Shown: piece after piece, positions 16,012-24,467 of the stretch
Layout: every line of letters starts with the position of its first letter
Numbering within the stretch: the stretch's first letter is position 1
DNA from: an uncultured bacterium
GTDB taxonomy: Bacteria; Elusimicrobiota; Elusimicrobia; Elusimicrobiales; Elusimicrobiaceae
Direction: 5' to 3'
DNA: 64,000 nucleotides
NCBI GenBank assembly: GCA_949296525.1
Contig: CASFOP010000002.1
Location: forward strand, 1-64,000
Position numbers and translations under genes: made by a program
Notes under the pieces: model-generated
What the model saw: only the letters and a program-made list of their open reading frames with translations
What the model was told of the DNA's origin: nothing
Databases searched by the model: none

Positions 16012-17423
16012 AATGCCTTCTCAAAATGATACGCCGCGTTTAATATTTTTTCTTCCTGCAAAATCGGCCCGTAAAACTGCAGCCCCACCGGCAGGCCCAG
16101 TTTATCGTTGCCGCACGGCACGCTGATGCCGGCCAGCCCGCCGATATTGCCCTGGCAGGTGTAAAGATCGGCCAGATAGACGGCCAGCGGATTGTCTTTA
16201 TGCGCACCGAGCGTAAACGCCGTCGTGGGCGAAGTGGGGGTTAAAATAACGTCCACATTTTTAAACGCTTCGGCAAAGTCGCGCTTAATCAACTCGCGCA
16301 CTTTGACGGCCTGCAAATAACAGGCTTCGTAATTGGAAGCGCGCAACGCCGTGGAGCCGATAATAATGCGTTTTTTTACTTCCGCCCCGAACGGGGCGCG
16401 GTCTAGCTCATACTGGTCGTTTAAATCTTTGGCGTCTTTGGCCTGATAGCCGTAGCGTATGCCGTCAAAACGCGCCAGGTTGGAGCTGGCTTCGGCGCTG
16501 GTAATAATATAATAACACGGCGCGGAATATTTGGCGTGGGGTACGTCCACCTCCACCAGCTGCGCGCCCAAAGTTTTGAGTTTTTCCGCCGCGGCCAAAA
16601 TTTTTTCTTTGACCTCTTCGCCCAAATTATCCAAAAATCCCTTGGGCATACCGACTTTCAAACCTTTAATGTCCGGCGTAAAACTCTGACTAAACGCGGG
16701 CACCGGCTCGTCCAAAGACGTAGAGTCATTCACGTCGCGCCCGCAGAGGGCTTCCAACATCAGGGCCGCACTTTGCACGTCCGCCGCCAGCACACCCACC
16801 TGGTCCGCACCGGAAGAAAACGCCACCACACCATAGCGGGAAATGCGCCCGTAGCCGGGCTTGATGCCCACCACGCCGCAAAAAGAAGCCGGCTGGCGCA
16901 CCGAACCGCCCGTATCCGTCCCCAAGGCGGCCGGCACCATACCCGCCGCCACGGCTGCGGCACTTCCGCCGGAACTGCCGCCGGGCACGCGGTCAAAATC
17001 CACGGGGTTGTGCACCGGCCCGTATACGGAAGTCTGGTTGCTGCTGCCCATGGCAAATTCGTCCATATTCGTGCGCCCCACAATCACCGCGTCCGCCGCC
17101 AGCAGTTTTTCCACCACGGTGGAATTATACGGAGCCACATAATTTTCCAGCATTTTGGAACAGCAGGTCGCTTTGTGGCCCTTATACAAAATATTGTCTT
17201 TTATCCCCACGGGCACGCCGGCCAGCAGGCCGAGTTTTTCCCCTTTTTCGCGGCGGGCGTCTATTTCATCGGCGCGTTTTAACGCTTCTTCCGGCCACAC
17301 TTCCACAAATGCGTTTATTTGCGGGTTTAGTTCTTTGATTTTTTGCAAAGATTGCAGTACCGCTTCCCGCGCGGTCATTTTGCCGCTCTGCACGGCACTG
17401 GCGATTTCAAAAACATTCTTCAT
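16008..17423 (-). CDS. gatA: Glutamyl/aspartyl-tRNA amidotransferase subunit A
   Basis: Amidase subunit that releases ammonia from glutamine so GatB can convert Glu-tRNA(Gln) or Asp-tRNA(Asn). 471 residues. The amidase catalytic triad is visible: Lys in GVPVGIKDNI, the cis-Ser in PGGSSGGSAAAVAAG, and the nucleophile Ser in GTDTGGSVRQPASF. Preceded by gatC with a one-base gap; gatB is not in the window. Confidence 0.96.
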   Translation of the reverse strand: MKNVFEIASAVQSGKMTAREAVLQSLQKIKELNPQINAFVEVWPEEALKRADEIDARREKGEKLGLLAGVPVGIKDNILYKGHKATCCSKMLENYVAPYNSTVVEKLLAADAVIVGRTNMDEFAMGSSNQTSVYGPVHNPVDFDRVPGGSSGGSAAAVAAGMVPAALGTDTGGSVRQPASFCGVVGIKPGYGRISRYGVVAFSSGADQVGVLAADVQSAALMLEALCGRDVNDSTSLDEPVPAFSQSFTPDIKGLKVGMPKGFLDNLGEEVKEKILAAAEKLKTLGAQLVEVDVPHAKYSAPCYYIITSAEASSNLARFDGIRYGYQAKDAKDLNDQYELDRAPFGAEVKKRIIIGSTALRASNYEACYLQAVKVRELIKRDFAEAFKNVDVILTPTSPTTAFTLGAHKDNPLAVYLADLYTCQGNIGGLAGISVPCGNDKLGLPVGLQFYGPILQEEKILNAAYHFEKAL

Positions 17424-17424
17424 C

Positions 17425-17706
17425 TTATAATACCTTCTTCACTTTGGCGCAGTGGTCCAGCTGTTCATTAAACGCACCGACCAAAGTCTGCGCCAGCGGG
17501 GCGTCGGTTATCGGTTCGTCGGGGCGCAAATAAGCCGCGCCCGCCGCGGCGGAAACATCCACGCCGGCGGTGTCCACCTCGGAAAGCTGCTGCACCCAGC
17601 CAAACAGTTCCTGCATCTGCTGCTCATATTGTGCCGTTTCCTGCGGCGTAAGGCGTATTTTGGCCATACGCGCGCATTGGGCGGCATTATCTTTTTCTAA
17701 TATCAT
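17425..17706 (-). CDS. gatC: Glutamyl/aspartyl-tRNA amidotransferase subunit C
   Basis: 93 residues, the usual size. GatC pattern: ARMAKIRLTPQE near the start, QLSEVDTAGV in the middle and LRPDEP towards the end. It stabilises GatA in the GatCAB complex. ATG 17706 is chosen because AAGGAG lies 9 bases upstream; earlier ATGs at 17727 and 17766 lack one. First gene of gatC-gatA-Nudix. Confidence 0.93.
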   Translation of the reverse strand: MILEKDNAAQCARMAKIRLTPQETAQYEQQMQELFGWVQQLSEVDTAGVDVSAAAGAAYLRPDEPITDAPLAQTLVGAFNEQLDHCAKVKKVL

Positions 17707-17777
17707 TTTCAAAGGCTCCTTTGACATACATTTTATATAATAATGGGGCGGTTTACTACACCGCAAGGGGGTAAATT

Positions 17778-17834
17778 ATGGGATGCGGATGCGGACAGAA
17801 CAAAGACGACAAAGACATTAACAAGAAAAAATAA
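17778..17834 (+). CDS. 18-residue Cys/Lys microprotein
   Basis: ATG 17778 encodes a short peptide with a CGCG segment at residues 3-6 followed by a charged tail rich in Asp and Lys, then TAA. AGGGGG lies 7 bases before ATG, a better ribosome site than many genes here have. It is 31 bases upstream of the CD225 gene, which has its own Shine-Dalgarno. The CxC pair could bind metal or be acylated, but this is a guess. It could also be a leader peptide. Too short for family assignment. Confidence 0.5.
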   Translation: MGCGCGQNKDDKDINKKK

Positions 17835-17865
17835 ACCCGCCTAAGCAGACGGGACGGAGGCAAAA

Positions 17866-18192
17866 ATGAACGAAAACGAACAAAATCAAACAACTCCCGC
17901 CGCAAACGGCGTTTATGTTAACACGCATTTCACGCTGGCGGTGGTGGCCGTGTGTTTGTCCTGTTTTACGGGCTTTTTTGCCGTGGCGTTGGCTTTGGCG
18001 GCGCTGATACTGTCTTTGCGCGCCAAGGACCAGTTGCAGCAAAACCGCCCCGTGGAAGCGGCCCAGTCCGCTTACTGGGCGGCGGTATTCGGCTGGATTA
18101 CCGTCATCCTGACGCTGCTGCCCGCTGCGCTTTTCCTGTTTTTCGGGGGAGCGCTACTGGCCGGCCTGGGGGCGGCTGCCGGCATGATGTAA
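17866..18192 (+). CDS. CD225/dispanin-family small membrane protein
   Basis: 108 residues. A polar N-terminal tail of about 20 residues precedes two hydrophobic helices (about 23-50 and 70-104) joined by a loop SLRAKDQLQQNRPVEAAQSAYWA that matches the CD225 pattern of a short charged loop with an Ala-rich amphipathic stretch. Bacterial members are of unknown function; the domain is shared with animal IFITM proteins. GGAGG Shine-Dalgarno is close to ATG. Followed by a terminator, so the microprotein and this gene form a small unit. Confidence 0.7.
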   Translation: MNENEQNQTTPAANGVYVNTHFTLAVVAVCLSCFTGFFAVALALAALILSLRAKDQLQQNRPVEAAQSAYWAAVFGWITVILTLLPAALFLFFGGALLAGLGAAAGMM

Positions 18193-18213
18193 AGGCCATC
18201 TGGTTGAAAAATA

Positions 18214-18243
18214 CCCCGGAACCCCGGGGCATTTTTATTTTTC
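18214..18243 (+). terminator. Terminator after the CD225 gene
   Basis: CCCCGG/CCGGGG stem with a four-base loop, then CATTTTTATTTTT. Confidence 0.85.
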
Positions 18244-18246
18244 CAA

Positions 18247-18735
18247 TCAGTACAACTTTTTATCGTCTTTTTTATCCCAGCGCTCAAATGGCTCTTCATT
18301 ATCTTCCAATGCGATGCACATCGTGGGAATATGCCGTTTTTCTGCAGGCAGGGCGATTTCGTCATAAATAAATTTGTCGTCAAAGCCGTGCCGCGCTGCC
18401 GTGTACCGGTCGGCGGCAAAAAACAGGGCTTTGGGGCGCGCCCAGTAAATGGCACCCAGGCACATGGGGCAGGGCTCGCAGGAAGAATAAATTACGCAGT
18501 CCTTTAAGTCAAAGCTGTTTAATTTTTTGCAGGCATTGCGGATGGCGTCCACTTCCGCATGCAGGGTCGGGTCCTGGCTGCCCAGCACCTGGTTGCAGCC
18601 GCGCGCAATAATTTGCCCGTCTCTGACAATCACCGCCCCAAACGGACCGCCGCGCCCCGTGGCCACATTCTCCCGCGCCAGGTTTACGGCTTCCTGCAGA
18701 AATTGTTTATGCATTTGCAGTTCTTTTTCATCCAT
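18247..18735 (-). CDS. guaD: Guanine deaminase
   Basis: 162-residue cytidine-deaminase-fold enzyme that converts guanine to xanthine. The zinc site is intact: HAEVDAI (His and the proton-shuttle Glu) and SCEPCPMCLGAIYWARP with the two zinc Cys. The C-terminal half, FDDKFIYDEI and a final aromatic Tyr, matches the B. subtilis GuaD domain-swapped C-terminus better than TadA tRNA adenosine deaminase. AAGGAG Shine-Dalgarno, 34 bases after comEC. Last gene of the series starting at 25549. Confidence 0.87.
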   Translation of the reverse strand: MDEKELQMHKQFLQEAVNLARENVATGRGGPFGAVIVRDGQIIARGCNQVLGSQDPTLHAEVDAIRNACKKLNSFDLKDCVIYSSCEPCPMCLGAIYWARPKALFFAADRYTAARHGFDDKFIYDEIALPAEKRHIPTMCIALEDNEEPFERWDKKDDKKLY

Positions 18736-18769
18736 AACAAACTCCTTTTCAGGCGTGCACTATATTATA

Positions 18770-20638
18770 TTACAAATGCACCCTGCGCGTGGCGTTGCGC
18801 CGGTTGTCCAGCACGGCCCCGCCGCGGACGATAAAGCGCGCATTGGCTGCCACGGTAAAATTGATTTTCCCGTCATCTACTTCATAAGATACGCTGTCGC
18901 GCCCGCCGCTGTAACCGCGGTTGCTCCACAATTTGCCTTTGCGGTTTAACAGCACGCCCCAGCGCGCGGTAATGTTCTGTCCATCCAAGAGCATTTCATC
19001 TTCGGGCCACATATCCGTAAAAGGCAAAACAACTTTTTTGACTGTTATATGCTTCTGTAAATTCCGCACTTCTTTTAATTGCTTTTCCGTATCCTCGCTG
19101 ATAAACACCGCGTCCAGCGTGCGCGTGCCGGACTTTAATACGGCACGGGCCAATTTGTCCCCGTCTATGCCCGCACCGAATAAAAAGCGCGTGCCGTCCG
19201 GGGCGCGATAGAACGCGGCGTTTTGGTTCCATTCATTGAGCAGCCACACGGTGGGCGGATTAAAGAAAAGATACTGTGCGGCGGGTGCCAGCAACATGAG
19301 CGCCAAAAGCGGTTTATACACGCGGCGTAAAAAATCCTTCTGCGGCAAATGAAACAGCAAAAACACGCCCGCATAATAAGCCGCTATCCAGCCCGCACGC
19401 CACGCCGCCGCCGGCACGGAAGCCAGCGGAAAAGAGGCAAACAGCTGTACCAGCCGTTCAAACAGCCACAGCACGCCGGCCGTGACCGCATGCAGGATAA
19501 AACCGATATGCAAAAGCGAAAAAACATAATACGCAAAACTCAGTGCCATGAGCAAAGAGGCCAACGGCACCAGCAGCATATTGGCCAGCAGACCGACAAA
19601 AGACACTTTAAAAAACACATTGGTAAACACCGGCAGCAGCACCAGCTGCGTGCTGAGCGTGGCCAGGAAAATCTGCACAAAAAATTTTACCCAGCGCGGC
19701 CAGCTGTGCGGCAGCTCGTAATTATTCAGACACACAATAATGGCCAGCGTAGCTAAAAAGGACATCTGAAAGCCGGTTTCAAACACCGCCGCCGGATGAA
19801 AAAGAAGAATCACAAAACAGGAAAGCACCAACCCCTGGAATACCCCGCTGTTGCGGTGCAAAAAATATCCCGCCACGGCGCAAACCGTCATAAAATACGC
19901 GCGTACCAGCGGCGCGTCCGCGCCGGCAATCAGCGTATATACTCCCGCCACCGCCAGCGCCGCCAGCACGGTTTTGCGGCGGCTCAACCCAAACAGCGCA
20001 CAAAACGCAAACGTCATCAGCGTGACAAAGCCCACATTGCCGCCGGAAGCCACCAGCAGGTGAACGGCGCCGCTGTCCTGGAAGTCCGTATACAGGCCGG
20101 CGTCTATTTCGCCGCGCTCCCCCAACAATACCCCGCCGGCTATGGCGGCGGCGTTGCGCGGGAAACTTTGCTGAAACGTCTGCAAAATATCCCGCCGGAC
20201 GGCGGATACGGCACGGAAGAAAAAGGACGGCGGACGGACTTGCTCCGCCGAAGAAACCGCTATTTCGGTAAAAATATGTTGGCTGGCCAGATACGCGCCC
20301 CAGTCAAAATTACCCATCAGCGCAATGGAATACGGCTTTTTCAGCCGTCCTTCCAGCCGCACCGTTTCATGCCAGAAGGGCGCATAATTTTTAAAACGCG
20401 CATAGACATAACCGCCTGTTTCCTCCCCGTTTACATCATAAACTTTGACGACGGCGTTGCGGCTTTTTGTTTTTTCCACGGGGAACCCGACCACTTTGCC
20501 GGTCAGCGTGACGGTTTTTAAAGGGATTTTATGGTAAACGTCCGTTGCGGACGGAGCCGGTTTGTAAAAAATAACCAGCAGAAGGATATACAAAACAAGC
20601 AATAACAAAAGCGGTCTTTTGTAATAGCTGGTATGCAT
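18770..20638 (-). CDS. comEC: ComEC/Rec2-family DNA uptake channel
   Basis: 622 residues. N-terminal OB-like DUF4131 region (about 1-140), then the competence domain with GVLLGERGEIDAGLYTDFQDSGAVHLLVASGGNV, the hallmark of ComEC, and about ten transmembrane helices to residue 460. It would carry single-stranded DNA over the inner membrane during transformation. The C-terminal domain resembles the metallo-beta-lactamase region in position, but HxHxDH is absent (VFISEDTEKQL stands where the motif is expected), so nuclease activity is doubtful. Starts one base after recR ends. Confidence 0.88.
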   Translation of the reverse strand: MHTSYYKRPLLLLLVLYILLLVIFYKPAPSATDVYHKIPLKTVTLTGKVVGFPVEKTKSRNAVVKVYDVNGEETGGYVYARFKNYAPFWHETVRLEGRLKKPYSIALMGNFDWGAYLASQHIFTEIAVSSAEQVRPPSFFFRAVSAVRRDILQTFQQSFPRNAAAIAGGVLLGERGEIDAGLYTDFQDSGAVHLLVASGGNVGFVTLMTFAFCALFGLSRRKTVLAALAVAGVYTLIAGADAPLVRAYFMTVCAVAGYFLHRNSGVFQGLVLSCFVILLFHPAAVFETGFQMSFLATLAIIVCLNNYELPHSWPRWVKFFVQIFLATLSTQLVLLPVFTNVFFKVSFVGLLANMLLVPLASLLMALSFAYYVFSLLHIGFILHAVTAGVLWLFERLVQLFASFPLASVPAAAWRAGWIAAYYAGVFLLFHLPQKDFLRRVYKPLLALMLLAPAAQYLFFNPPTVWLLNEWNQNAAFYRAPDGTRFLFGAGIDGDKLARAVLKSGTRTLDAVFISEDTEKQLKEVRNLQKHITVKKVVLPFTDMWPEDEMLLDGQNITARWGVLLNRKGKLWSNRGYSGGRDSVSYEVDDGKINFTVAANARFIVRGGAVLDNRRNATRRVHL

Positions 20639-21232
20639 TTACATTTTGGTCCGGCCTTTGAGGGAATAGCCCAGCGTCATTTCGTCTATATAGTCAATGT
20701 CCCCGCCCAGCGGCACACCGTAGCCGATACGGCTGACGCGCTCCACCAGCCCGTGCAATAAATCCGCCAAATACAGGGCGGTGGTTTCGCCTTCCGCGTC
20801 GGGGTCGGTAGCCAAAATCACTTCGCGCACGGGGGGATTGGCGCTTTGCACGCGCTCCAAAAGTTCTTTGACCTTGACCTGCTGGGCGCCGCGCCCTTCC
20901 ATGGGGGAAATGGCCCCGTGCAAAACATGGTACAAGCCCTTAAACGCGCCCGTTTTTTCTATGGATTCTATATCCTGCGGATCCTCCACCACACAAATAA
21001 CGGAGCGGTCCCGGTCCGGATCGGCACAGATGTCACATACGTCGCTTTCGCTGTAATTATGGCAAATACGGCAGAGTTTGACGTCTTCTTTGACGGCCAG
21101 CGCGGCGGAGACAAATTCCTCCACTTCGCCCTGCGGCGCGCGCAGGAAATACGCCGCAAAACGTTCCGCCTGCCTGGGGCCCACCCCGGGCAGCCTGCGT
21201 AATGCGCGCACCAACCGGTCCAAACTTTTCAT
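20639..21232 (-). CDS. recR: Recombination mediator RecR
   Basis: 197 residues. N-terminal helix-hairpin-helix (LPGVGPRQAERFA), a four-Cys zinc finger CRICHNYSESDVCDIC (about 56-71), a Toprim domain with VVEDPQDIESIE and ATDPDAEGETTALYL, and the C-terminal RIGYGVPLGGDIDYIDEMTL Walker-like block. Works with RecO to load RecA. Directly between dnaX and comEC; dnaX-recR adjacency is common in bacteria. Confidence 0.97.
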   Translation of the reverse strand: MKSLDRLVRALRRLPGVGPRQAERFAAYFLRAPQGEVEEFVSAALAVKEDVKLCRICHNYSESDVCDICADPDRDRSVICVVEDPQDIESIEKTGAFKGLYHVLHGAISPMEGRGAQQVKVKELLERVQSANPPVREVILATDPDAEGETTALYLADLLHGLVERVSRIGYGVPLGGDIDYIDEMTLGYSLKGRTKM

Positions 21233-21233
21233 A

Positions 21234-23147
21234 TTATGCCAGCACTTCCCCGCCGATAACGTCTAAAATGCCTTTGAGTTCCTCCGGCACTTCTTTAGAT
21301 GAAGCCGGCTCAATATCGGCTGAAAAATCTGCCTTTACAAAAGGCTCTTCATCGCTGATGCGGTTTGCCTCTGTCGCAGAAACGGGAGCGGTGCGGGACG
21401 GAGCCTGCGCCGCCGGACGCTGCGCGGCGGAAGCGGACGCAGAAACGGAAATTTGAAATTTAATATGCCGCCCGCTGAGCTTGAAAGCCTTTTTTTCCAA
21501 ATCGGGCAGTTTATTCTGCGCGGGCACTTTGTAAAACTCTTTGCCTTTGCCAAAAGAAATGGTCCAGCTGTCCCCGTCAAAATGGACGGAACAGTTGGTC
21601 ATCACATCATAGACAAACGGACTGCCCGAAAAGGCCTTCAGCAAAGCGTCCCAAAGCTGGCGGTTGTCCGTAATCAATGCGCCGGTTTCTGACGAAGCCT
21701 GCGCCGACGGACGCGAAACAGCGGCGGGCTCTGCCTGTGCAACAGCAGAAACATTTACTGAGGGCACGGGCTCTTTAGCCTGCGCGGACGCGGCGTAGAC
21801 ATGCGTTCCGCCGGATAAAGTTTCCCGTTGCGCAGTTGCAACCCCATTTTTCCGTTCAGGTGCAGTGTTTTCCTGTACGTCCGCCGCAGCCGCGGCAGAC
21901 GCGGAAAAATGCGTTTGCGGGGTATTGGTCTGAGGAGAAGCCGTCTTTCTGACCGCCGCGGGACGTGAAGCACCCGAAACAGGCGGGACGGAATTTCCGC
22001 CCTCCCCGCGCTCCAAGGCTTCCAAACGGCGGATAAATCCGTCTACATCAAAACAGCTGTCCATGACGGTAAACAAACCGACTTCCGCACTGACCAGTGC
22101 ATTGTCGGAAAATTTGACCTCTTCGGCCAGCTTGTTGACTTTGCGCGACAGCGCCGCCAAAAGCCCTGCCGATGCGCGCGCCGTAATTTCCTGCGCGCCG
22201 TCAAACGGAGCGGCGCCCTGGCCGAGCGAAAAATAAAACAAATCCCCCAGCGCGTTTTTTAAATCCTTCAAAAACGCATTCGCGTCAAACCCTTCGGCAC
22301 GCAGGGTTTCAAAAGCCCCGTGCAGGGTCGCGCTGTCTTTGTCTATCAGCGCGCCGACGGTTTGACTTAGCAAATCCTGCGGGGTCAGGCCCAGCATTTC
22401 GCCCACCAGTTTATCGTCAATTTTTCCGTCGGAATATGCAATCGCGCGGTCCATCAGCGTCAGCGCGTCGCGCATGGCGCCGCCGGCGTTTTTGGCGATG
22501 ATGCGCGCGGCTTTTTCCGTCAAATTCAGCCCTTCGGCTTCGGCCAAATCCATAAGGTGATTGGTGATTTCGTCCGAAGTCATCGGGCGGAAGCGGAAAG
22601 TCTGGCAGCGGCTGACGATGGTGGCGGGCACTTTGTGTTTTTCCGTCGTAGCCAAAATAAACACCACATGCTGCGGCGGCTCTTCAATGGTTTTGAGCAA
22701 AGCGTTGAAAGAGCTGGCAGAAAGCATATGCACTTCGTCCAAAATAAACACTTTATAGCGGTCGCGCGACGCGGCCAAAGCCACGGTGTCAATAATCGCC
22801 TCGCGCACTTTTTCCACCTGCGTGTTGGACGCGGCGTCCAGCTCCAGCACGTCCATATCTTCGCTGCGTGCAATTTCGCGGCACTGCGGGCACTGTCCGC
22901 ACGGCTCGGCCGTTGGCTTGTCATTGCCGTGGCCCGTGCAGTTTAACGCCTTGGCCAAAATGCGCGCCGTGGTGGTTTTGCCGCAGCCGCGCGGGCCGTA
23001 AAACAAATACGCATGGGCGATGCGGCCCAGCCTCAACGCATTTTGCAGGGTTTTGGAAATACTTTCCTGCCCGACCAAATCTTCAAATTTCTGCGGGCGG
23101 TATTTATTGGCCAAACTGACGTAGGGGGTGGTATTTTCTTCGCTCAT
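21234..23147 (-). CDS. dnaX: DNA polymerase III subunits gamma/tau
   Basis: 637 residues. Clamp-loader AAA+ core: Walker A YGPRGCGKTTTARILAKALNC (about 49-69), a zinc module with CGQCPQCREI, Walker B VFILDEVHMLS, and the SRC sensor in TIVSRCQTF. After the collar domain (to about 385) comes a 120-residue low-complexity stretch rich in Ala, Ser, Thr, Pro and Gln, then a compact C-terminal domain expected to contact the polymerase or helicase. Whether a shortened gamma form is made by frameshifting was not resolved. Cotranscribed with recR and comEC. Confidence 0.96.
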   Translation of the reverse strand: MSEENTTPYVSLANKYRPQKFEDLVGQESISKTLQNALRLGRIAHAYLFYGPRGCGKTTTARILAKALNCTGHGNDKPTAEPCGQCPQCREIARSEDMDVLELDAASNTQVEKVREAIIDTVALAASRDRYKVFILDEVHMLSASSFNALLKTIEEPPQHVVFILATTEKHKVPATIVSRCQTFRFRPMTSDEITNHLMDLAEAEGLNLTEKAARIIAKNAGGAMRDALTLMDRAIAYSDGKIDDKLVGEMLGLTPQDLLSQTVGALIDKDSATLHGAFETLRAEGFDANAFLKDLKNALGDLFYFSLGQGAAPFDGAQEITARASAGLLAALSRKVNKLAEEVKFSDNALVSAEVGLFTVMDSCFDVDGFIRRLEALERGEGGNSVPPVSGASRPAAVRKTASPQTNTPQTHFSASAAAAADVQENTAPERKNGVATAQRETLSGGTHVYAASAQAKEPVPSVNVSAVAQAEPAAVSRPSAQASSETGALITDNRQLWDALLKAFSGSPFVYDVMTNCSVHFDGDSWTISFGKGKEFYKVPAQNKLPDLEKKAFKLSGRHIKFQISVSASASAAQRPAAQAPSRTAPVSATEANRISDEEPFVKADFSADIEPASSKEVPEELKGILDVIGGEVLA

Positions 23148-23150
23148 GGG

Positions 23151-23603
23151 TTAACCTCTGAAAAAACGGCGGGCGGCGCGCTGGCTGCGTTTATAGTCCA
23201 GGCTGATGATGCCGGGCCCCAACAACAAAAGCGTGCCCAGCGGCGCGCACAAAAGCAGGCACAAAGCAACAAAGGCCTTGTTATAGTCGCCCGCGAAAAA
23301 TATAATAGCACAAATCAGCGTCAGCGGCAACGCAACCAAGGCGCTCAGCCGCGTATGCCAGCCCAGCAGCAGGAAAAGACCAAAAAACAGCTCCGCCGCC
23401 CCCACAAAAAATGCCAGAGGAACGGCAAAAGGAAAACCCAAAGCCGCCGTATTGACCAAAAATTCCCGCCAGTAAAATAAACATCCCAATGAAAAATACA
23501 CCATGGCCAGCCCGGTAAAAACCCGGCACAAAAACATGGCCCTGGAAAAAGCCTTTTCGTCAATTTTACAGTGTAAAACCGGAGCGGTGTCCTGTTTGCT
23601 CAT
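23151..23603 (-). CDS. DoxX-family membrane protein
   Basis: 150 residues with four predicted transmembrane helices (about 25-45, 62-82, 88-106, 115-135) and the DoxX-type pattern AAELFFGLFLLLGWHTRLSAL. DoxX-like proteins are small inner-membrane proteins, some linked to thiol or quinone redox, mostly without a known role. Three bases upstream of dnaX; the OMP gene precedes it by 12 bases. Confidence 0.78.
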   Translation of the reverse strand: MSKQDTAPVLHCKIDEKAFSRAMFLCRVFTGLAMVYFSLGCLFYWREFLVNTAALGFPFAVPLAFFVGAAELFFGLFLLLGWHTRLSALVALPLTLICAIIFFAGDYNKAFVALCLLLCAPLGTLLLLGPGIISLDYKRSQRAARRFFRG

Positions 23604-23615
23604 AAATTCTCCGTA

Positions 23616-24467
23616 TTAAAATTCCGTACTGGCCGACAGGGAAAAATATGTCTTGCGGGTTTCGTCCCTGTTCGGTTCAAAAATTTCCACACCGCCGGTC
23701 AGCGTAGTCTGCCCTATATGCAGGGCCAACCCCGCGGCCACGGCAACGGCATGATCCCCCCGGACCAAATAACGGTAACGCGCATATACGGCATAGGGGG
23801 TTATCCAACGCGTACGGTACGCCAGGCGCGCGGCCAGCGCGTCGCTGACAAACCCCTGCACCACCGCCGTCATAAACGGGATTTCCGTCCAGTTGGAGGT
23901 AATATCATGGGGCGGCTTGTTATTATATTTTATCACTTTATCATAGCGGGCCTGCAGCCAAAAACGCCCCATTTCACTGCCCGCCAGGGCAGAAACTCCC
24001 GTAGCTACGGTTTTAAAACGGCCGGCCAGCGGCATACCGCGCCAATCGTTATCCACCCTGTAACGCACCTGTCCCGCATATACGCCAATATAAGGTTTTT
24101 TTAATATGCCGCAGCGGTAGCAGAGCGTGTATTGCGCCCCGATACCGTACCCCACATTTTGAAACCCCAGTTTTTTGGGGATATAAGATGCACCGGCGGC
24201 CAGACGGAAATTGTCCGTCAGTTCATATTCCGCCAGCAGGGCCGCTTTGGCTGTGGCGCCGTTTTCATCTTCTTCGCTGTCGCTCATGCGGTAATAGCCG
24301 CCGGAAGGCGTCAGAATAAATCCGTTGTCCAAATCCAGCCTTCCCACACCGCGCATGGCGGCGTAACCGCGCTCCCCGTGTACGCTGGCAAAATGGAGCT
24401 GCCCGTAGGAATACACCCACGGGCAGACCAGTAAAACCAGCGTTAACAAGAAGCGCAAACGAAGCAT
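23616..24467 (-). CDS. Probable outer-membrane beta-barrel protein
   Basis: 283 residues with a signal peptide (about 1-22, RLRFLLTLVLLVCPWVYSYG). The mature part has alternating hydrophobic and polar residues with many Tyr, Gly and Arg, and ends in a C-terminal Phe (SASTEF), the usual signal for barrel assembly. No family is recognised; single lipocalin-like or 8-10-strand barrel architecture is plausible. Its start overlaps the stop of the deoxyhypusine-synthase-like gene by one base. Confidence 0.7.
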   Translation of the reverse strand: MLRLRFLLTLVLLVCPWVYSYGQLHFASVHGERGYAAMRGVGRLDLDNGFILTPSGGYYRMSDSEEDENGATAKAALLAEYELTDNFRLAAGASYIPKKLGFQNVGYGIGAQYTLCYRCGILKKPYIGVYAGQVRYRVDNDWRGMPLAGRFKTVATGVSALAGSEMGRFWLQARYDKVIKYNNKPPHDITSNWTEIPFMTAVVQGFVSDALAARLAYRTRWITPYAVYARYRYLVRGDHAVAVAAGLALHIGQTTLTGGVEIFEPNRDETRKTYFSLSASTEF

